DNA from: Zoogloea sp.
GTDB taxonomy: Bacteria > Pseudomonadota > Gammaproteobacteria > Burkholderiales > Rhodocyclaceae
DNA: 61,663 nucleotides
Assembly (NCBI RefSeq): GCF_017302315.1
Contig: NZ_JAFLDT010000015.1
Location: 1 to 61,663, forward strand
Direction: 5' to 3'
Below the pieces are notes generated by a model that was not told the DNA's origin, ran no database searches, and saw only the letters and a list, made by a program, of their open reading frames with translations. Positions 59,104-61,663 of this stretch are shown here, in pieces. The translations under genes and the position numbers were made by a program. Position 1 is the first letter of the stretch; each line of letters starts with the position of its first letter.

Positions 59104-59350
59104 TTGGGGGCGATTGAACCTATTTTCCTCGGCTGTCCTCCCCGAACCACACGCAAACCCAATGCGGACGCGGGTTTACCCTCCACTGGCCGGATCACCC
59201 GATGGGTGAGGCTGTAGGGGTTTATGGGACGCGCTGGGGGCGGCTGGAGACTGTGGGGGCTGTAGGGGCGACTTCAGTCGCCCCGGCAGGAGAGGCCGTA
59301 TCGACCGTCAGACGACGCGTCAAACGGAGGAGATTGGGTTGAATTCGACA
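59104..59350 (-). repeat. Dispersed repeat family A, copy 2 (left of the S9 peptidase)
   Basis: On the minus strand this copy reads GTCGAATTCAACC, CCTCCGTTTGACGCGTCG, TCTGACGGTCGATACGG, one GGCGACTGAAGTCGCC palindrome, CAGCGCGTCCCATAAACC, CTCACCCATCGGGTGATC and ATTGGGTTTGCGTG. It is the inverse of copy 3, the two standing on either side of the peptidase gene. It fills the 349-base gap after miaA except for the last 80 bases, in which I see no other feature. Confidence 0.85.
59267..59282. repeat. REP-like palindrome, single
   Basis: GGCGACTTCAGTCGCC inside family A copy 2. Copies 1 and 3 have a pair of palindromes with a spacer of 43-44 bases at this place, so here one has been lost or was never gained. 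Confidence 0.85.
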
Positions 59351-59433
59351 CCACGGGACACACCGAGCCCCCTATGCCATCCGCAAACCATGCTACGATC
59401 CGTCGCAATCGATAACAATTCTCAATACTCGAA

Positions 59434-61380
59434 ATGCGTCGTCTCCCGGCCCTGGTCCTTGCCGCCCTGTTGTACGCCCTCCCCGTCCTCGCAGCCCCAG
59501 CCACACCACCGCTCAGTGCAGAGCAGCTGGCCCGGCTGCCCTTCATCAACGGAGTCACCCTATCCCCCGACGGCAAGCACATCGCCGGTCTGATGAACCT
59601 GCCCGACGGCACCGTGCTCGTCACCCAGGGCACCGACGGCGGAGCCATCCACAACCTGCTCTTCTCCGACAACAAGACCATGGCCCTGGGCTGGGCGCGC
59701 TGGGTCTCCAACGACCGACTCATCGCCAGCGTCCACTACCGCAAGCAGAAGGGCGGAGCCCAGACCCGCCTCGTGGCCATCGACCGGGACGGCGGCGAGC
59801 AGCGGGACCTGAGCGCGCTGGACGACGCCGGGCTGCGCGCCGGCCAGCAGATCCAGGACGAGGTGGTCGACCTCCTGCCCGGTGATGGCCGCCACATCCT
59901 GCTCGCACTGGACGCCCCCACCACCCACAGCCCCGCCGTTTACAAGCTGGATATCGAGTCTGGCCGCCGCCGCATGGTCGAGCCGCCCCAGCGCCTTGTC
60001 GGCCACTGGATGACCGACGCCCAGCACCGGGTCCGTCTGGGCATCCGCCAGCAGGGCGAGCAGATCGACATCATCACCCGCGACCCGGACGGCCACGACT
60101 GGCGCACCCTGTGGTCCTACCCGCTGTTCTCGGCCGAAAGCGTCATGCCCCTGGGTTTCGACAAAGACCCGTACACGCTCTTCATCATGGCCCTCCACGA
60201 AGGCCGCGACGCCGTCTTCAGCGTCGACCTGCGCGACCCGGCCCTACCCCGGGTCCTGCGGCTCGCCCACCCCGAACAGGACCTGGACGGCCGCCTGGTC
60301 CGCTCGCCGCTGACCGGCGAGGCCGTCGGGCTGACGGGTGACGCGGACGATGACGGCCAGACCAGCCGCTTCTGGGACCCGGAGCTCGCCGCCCTGGCCG
60401 GTGAGATCGACAAGGCCCTGCCAGGCCGCTTCAACCGGCTGATTGAACTCAGCCGGGACGAAACCCGTTACCTCGTGCGTTCCAGCGGCAACGGCCTGCC
60501 CGGGCAGTACTACATCGGCGACCGCGAGAACGGCCGCCTGGCGCTGCTGGCCGAGCAATACCCCCACATTCCCAAGGCGCAGCTGGTGGGCAAGCAGGCC
60601 GCCCGCATCACCGCCCGGGACGGCCTGCAGCTGCGCGCCTGGATCACCCGCCCCAAGGCTGCCGGCGCGGCCCCCGGGCCCCTGGTGCTCATGCCCCACG
60701 GTGGCCCCCACACCCGCGACAGCAACGACTTCGACCCCATGACCGAATTCCTCGCCAGCCGGGGCTACACGGTGATGCAGGTCAATTTCCGGGGTTCATC
60801 AGGCTACGGTCACAGCTTCGAGATGGCCGGCCTGCAGCGCTGGGGGCTGGAGATGCAGGACGACCTTACCGACGCGGTAGAATGGGCCATCCAGCAGGGC
60901 ATCGCCGACCCCGGGCGGGTGTGCATCGTCGGCGGCAGCTACGGGGGCTATGCCGCCCTGATGGGCACCATCCGCACCCCCGACACCTACCGCTGCGCCG
61001 CCAGCATCAACGGCGTCACCGACCTCGAGGCCCTTATCCACCATCTGCGCAGCCAGGGCGGGCGCAGCCTGGCCCGCCTGCAGTTCGGCAGCTTCTGGAG
61101 CGACAGCGCACGCTTGCGCGCCACCTCGCCGGTGTTCCACACCCAGGCCATCAAGACGCCTCTGCTTCTCATCCAGGGCGACGCCGACCAGACCGTACCG
61201 GTGGAGCAGGCCCGCAGCATGGTCCAAGCCCTCACCCGCTCCGGTCGCCGCCACGAATACGTCGAGATCAAGGGCGCCGGCCACAGCCTCGGCCACCCCA
61301 CCCACCGGCGCCAGTACCTCGAAGCCCTCGACGGGTTTCTGGGGCGGCACCTGGGAGACGGGGGGAAGGCGGTCGAATGA
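59434..61380 (+). CDS. S9-family (prolyl oligopeptidase/acylaminoacyl peptidase) secreted peptidase
   Basis: The 648-residue protein has a signal peptide cleaved near PVLA (residue 20), so it acts in the periplasm or outside. Residues to about 380 form a beta-propeller (NGVTLSPDGKHIAGLM and repeats). The alpha/beta-hydrolase domain follows with LVLMPHGGPHTRDSNDF, the nucleophile Ser502 in IVGGSYGGYAALM, Asp585 in GDADQTVPVEQA and His617 in GAGHSLGH. It probably cleaves short oligopeptides; specificity is not evident. The gene is flanked by inverted copies of a 250-base repeat. Confidence 0.93.
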   Translation: MRRLPALVLAALLYALPVLAAPATPPLSAEQLARLPFINGVTLSPDGKHIAGLMNLPDGTVLVTQGTDGGAIHNLLFSDNKTMALGWARWVSNDRLIASVHYRKQKGGAQTRLVAIDRDGGEQRDLSALDDAGLRAGQQIQDEVVDLLPGDGRHILLALDAPTTHSPAVYKLDIESGRRRMVEPPQRLVGHWMTDAQHRVRLGIRQQGEQIDIITRDPDGHDWRTLWSYPLFSAESVMPLGFDKDPYTLFIMALHEGRDAVFSVDLRDPALPRVLRLAHPEQDLDGRLVRSPLTGEAVGLTGDADDDGQTSRFWDPELAALAGEIDKALPGRFNRLIELSRDETRYLVRSSGNGLPGQYYIGDRENGRLALLAEQYPHIPKAQLVGKQAARITARDGLQLRAWITRPKAAGAAPGPLVLMPHGGPHTRDSNDFDPMTEFLASRGYTVMQVNFRGSSGYGHSFEMAGLQRWGLEMQDDLTDAVEWAIQQGIADPGRVCIVGGSYGGYAALMGTIRTPDTYRCAASINGVTDLEALIHHLRSQGGRSLARLQFGSFWSDSARLRATSPVFHTQAIKTPLLLIQGDADQTVPVEQARSMVQALTRSGRRHEYVEIKGAGHSLGHPTHRRQYLEALDGFLGRHLGDGGKAVE

Positions 61381-61433
61381 ACCTACTTTCCTCAGTTTGA
61401 ATTCATCTGACTGCCAGCGCGCCAGCTCCCGCG

Positions 61434-61663
61434 GGGTCGAATTCACCCTGATTTCCTCCGTTTGACGCGTCGTCTGACGGTCGATACGGTCTCTCCTGCA
61501 GGGGCGACTTGTGGGGGCGACTTCAGTCGCCCGCGGACGTCGATCAAGGGCATGCCTGTGATCGACGCGTGGGTGGGCGACTGAAGTCGCCCCCACAGCC
61601 CCCACAGCCCCCACAGCCCCTCCAGCCGCCCTCAGCGCGTCCCATAAACCCCTTCGGCTTCAC
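61434..61663 (+). repeat. Dispersed repeat family A, copy 3 (right of the S9 peptidase; cut by window edge)
   Basis: It shares with copy 2, in inverse orientation, GTCGAATTCACC, CCTCCGTTTGACGCGTCG, TCTGACGGTCGATACGG, CTCTCCTGC, CAGCGCGTCCCATAAACC and the palindrome. It contains a full palindrome pair (61516-61591) and the run CAGCCCCCACAGCCCC repeated about three times. No gene is seen between 61381 and the edge. Confidence 0.85.
61516..61591. repeat. REP-like palindrome pair (BIME-like)
   Basis: GGCGACTTCAGTCGCC (61516-61531) and GGCGACTGAAGTCGCC (61576-61591) flank a spacer with CGCGGACGTCGATCAAGG and CATGCC. An extra half palindrome GGCGACTT at 61503-61510 precedes it. Confidence 0.85.

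Noticed and set aside
61592-61625. CAGCCCCCACAGCCCCC tandem repeats as a CRISPR array
   Set aside because: Units are adjacent with no spacers; simple tandem repeats inside family A.

Overview
This window most likely comes from a free-living, nitrogen-fixing betaproteobacterium of the Rhodocyclales (Azospira/Dechlorosoma, Azonexus or Azoarcus type). That is inferred from the gene order nifE-nifN-nifX-orf-orf-fdxB-nifQ, a NifJ-type pyruvate:flavodoxin oxidoreductase, polyhydroxybutyrate genes, a chromate transporter, RND pumps and high-GC coding style. I could not confirm the genus. All calls were made by reading the sequence; no database search was run.

Positions 1-4270 are a mobile region. 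A partial IS1182-like transposase at the left edge abuts an integron cassette array. Six cassettes, all on the minus strand, are each followed by an attC site. They begin at an attI-like junction (about 3949) beside the 5' remnant of an integron integrase (4085-4270, plus strand). Cassette products include an R2K-like ATP-grasp enzyme, a SieB-like superinfection-exclusion membrane protein, a secreted protein, a membrane protein with a carrier-protein-like tail and two unknowns. A decayed VirK/DUF535 gene and one copy of a dispersed repeat follow, up to about 5440.

Positions 5481-10404 are a nif operon read leftwards from a sigma-54 promoter at 10440-10456. It makes the FeMo-cofactor scaffold NifEN, the carrier NifX with two small associated proteins, ferredoxin FdxB, and the Mo donor NifQ. 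A cyclic-di-GMP-I riboswitch (about 10684-10764) precedes a secreted DUF4189-like protein. Next come a dihydroorotate-dehydrogenase-like gene and nifJ, which probably supplies electrons for nitrogenase, then a periplasmic protein, a flavodoxin-like protein and a YbaL-type antiporter.

Positions 19774-31727 hold an orphan V4R/sigma-54 activator and a universal stress-hemerythrin fusion flanked by palindromic repeats. A four-gene envelope operon follows (DUF1302, DUF1329, YCF48-like, MMPL/RND) with a divergent LysR regulator, then a GlpQ-like lipoprotein. Positions 31912-43411 hold chrA, a CpdB-like nucleotidase, a phasin and PHB depolymerase, a TPR-less SPINDLY-type glycosyltransferase, initiator tRNA, 3-hydroxybutyryl-CoA dehydrogenase, and a TRAP-type binding protein translationally coupled to a hybrid histidine kinase.

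Positions 43426-50123 are a TetR-controlled tripartite RND efflux operon with an AcrR-type operator and an intrinsic terminator. Next are an EamA transporter, a GNAT enzyme and a terC gene behind a yybP-ykoY manganese riboswitch. Positions 52887-58080 are leftward genes including CinA-like, EI24, amidase, a TIR-transmembrane protein and TraB/GumN. miaA follows, then an S9 peptidase flanked by inverted copies of the dispersed repeat that also occurs beside the integron.

The strongest candidates for something undescribed are the integron array with conflict-type cassettes, the GumN/TIR/amidase module, the covarying palindromic repeats, and the TRAP-receptor/kinase pair.
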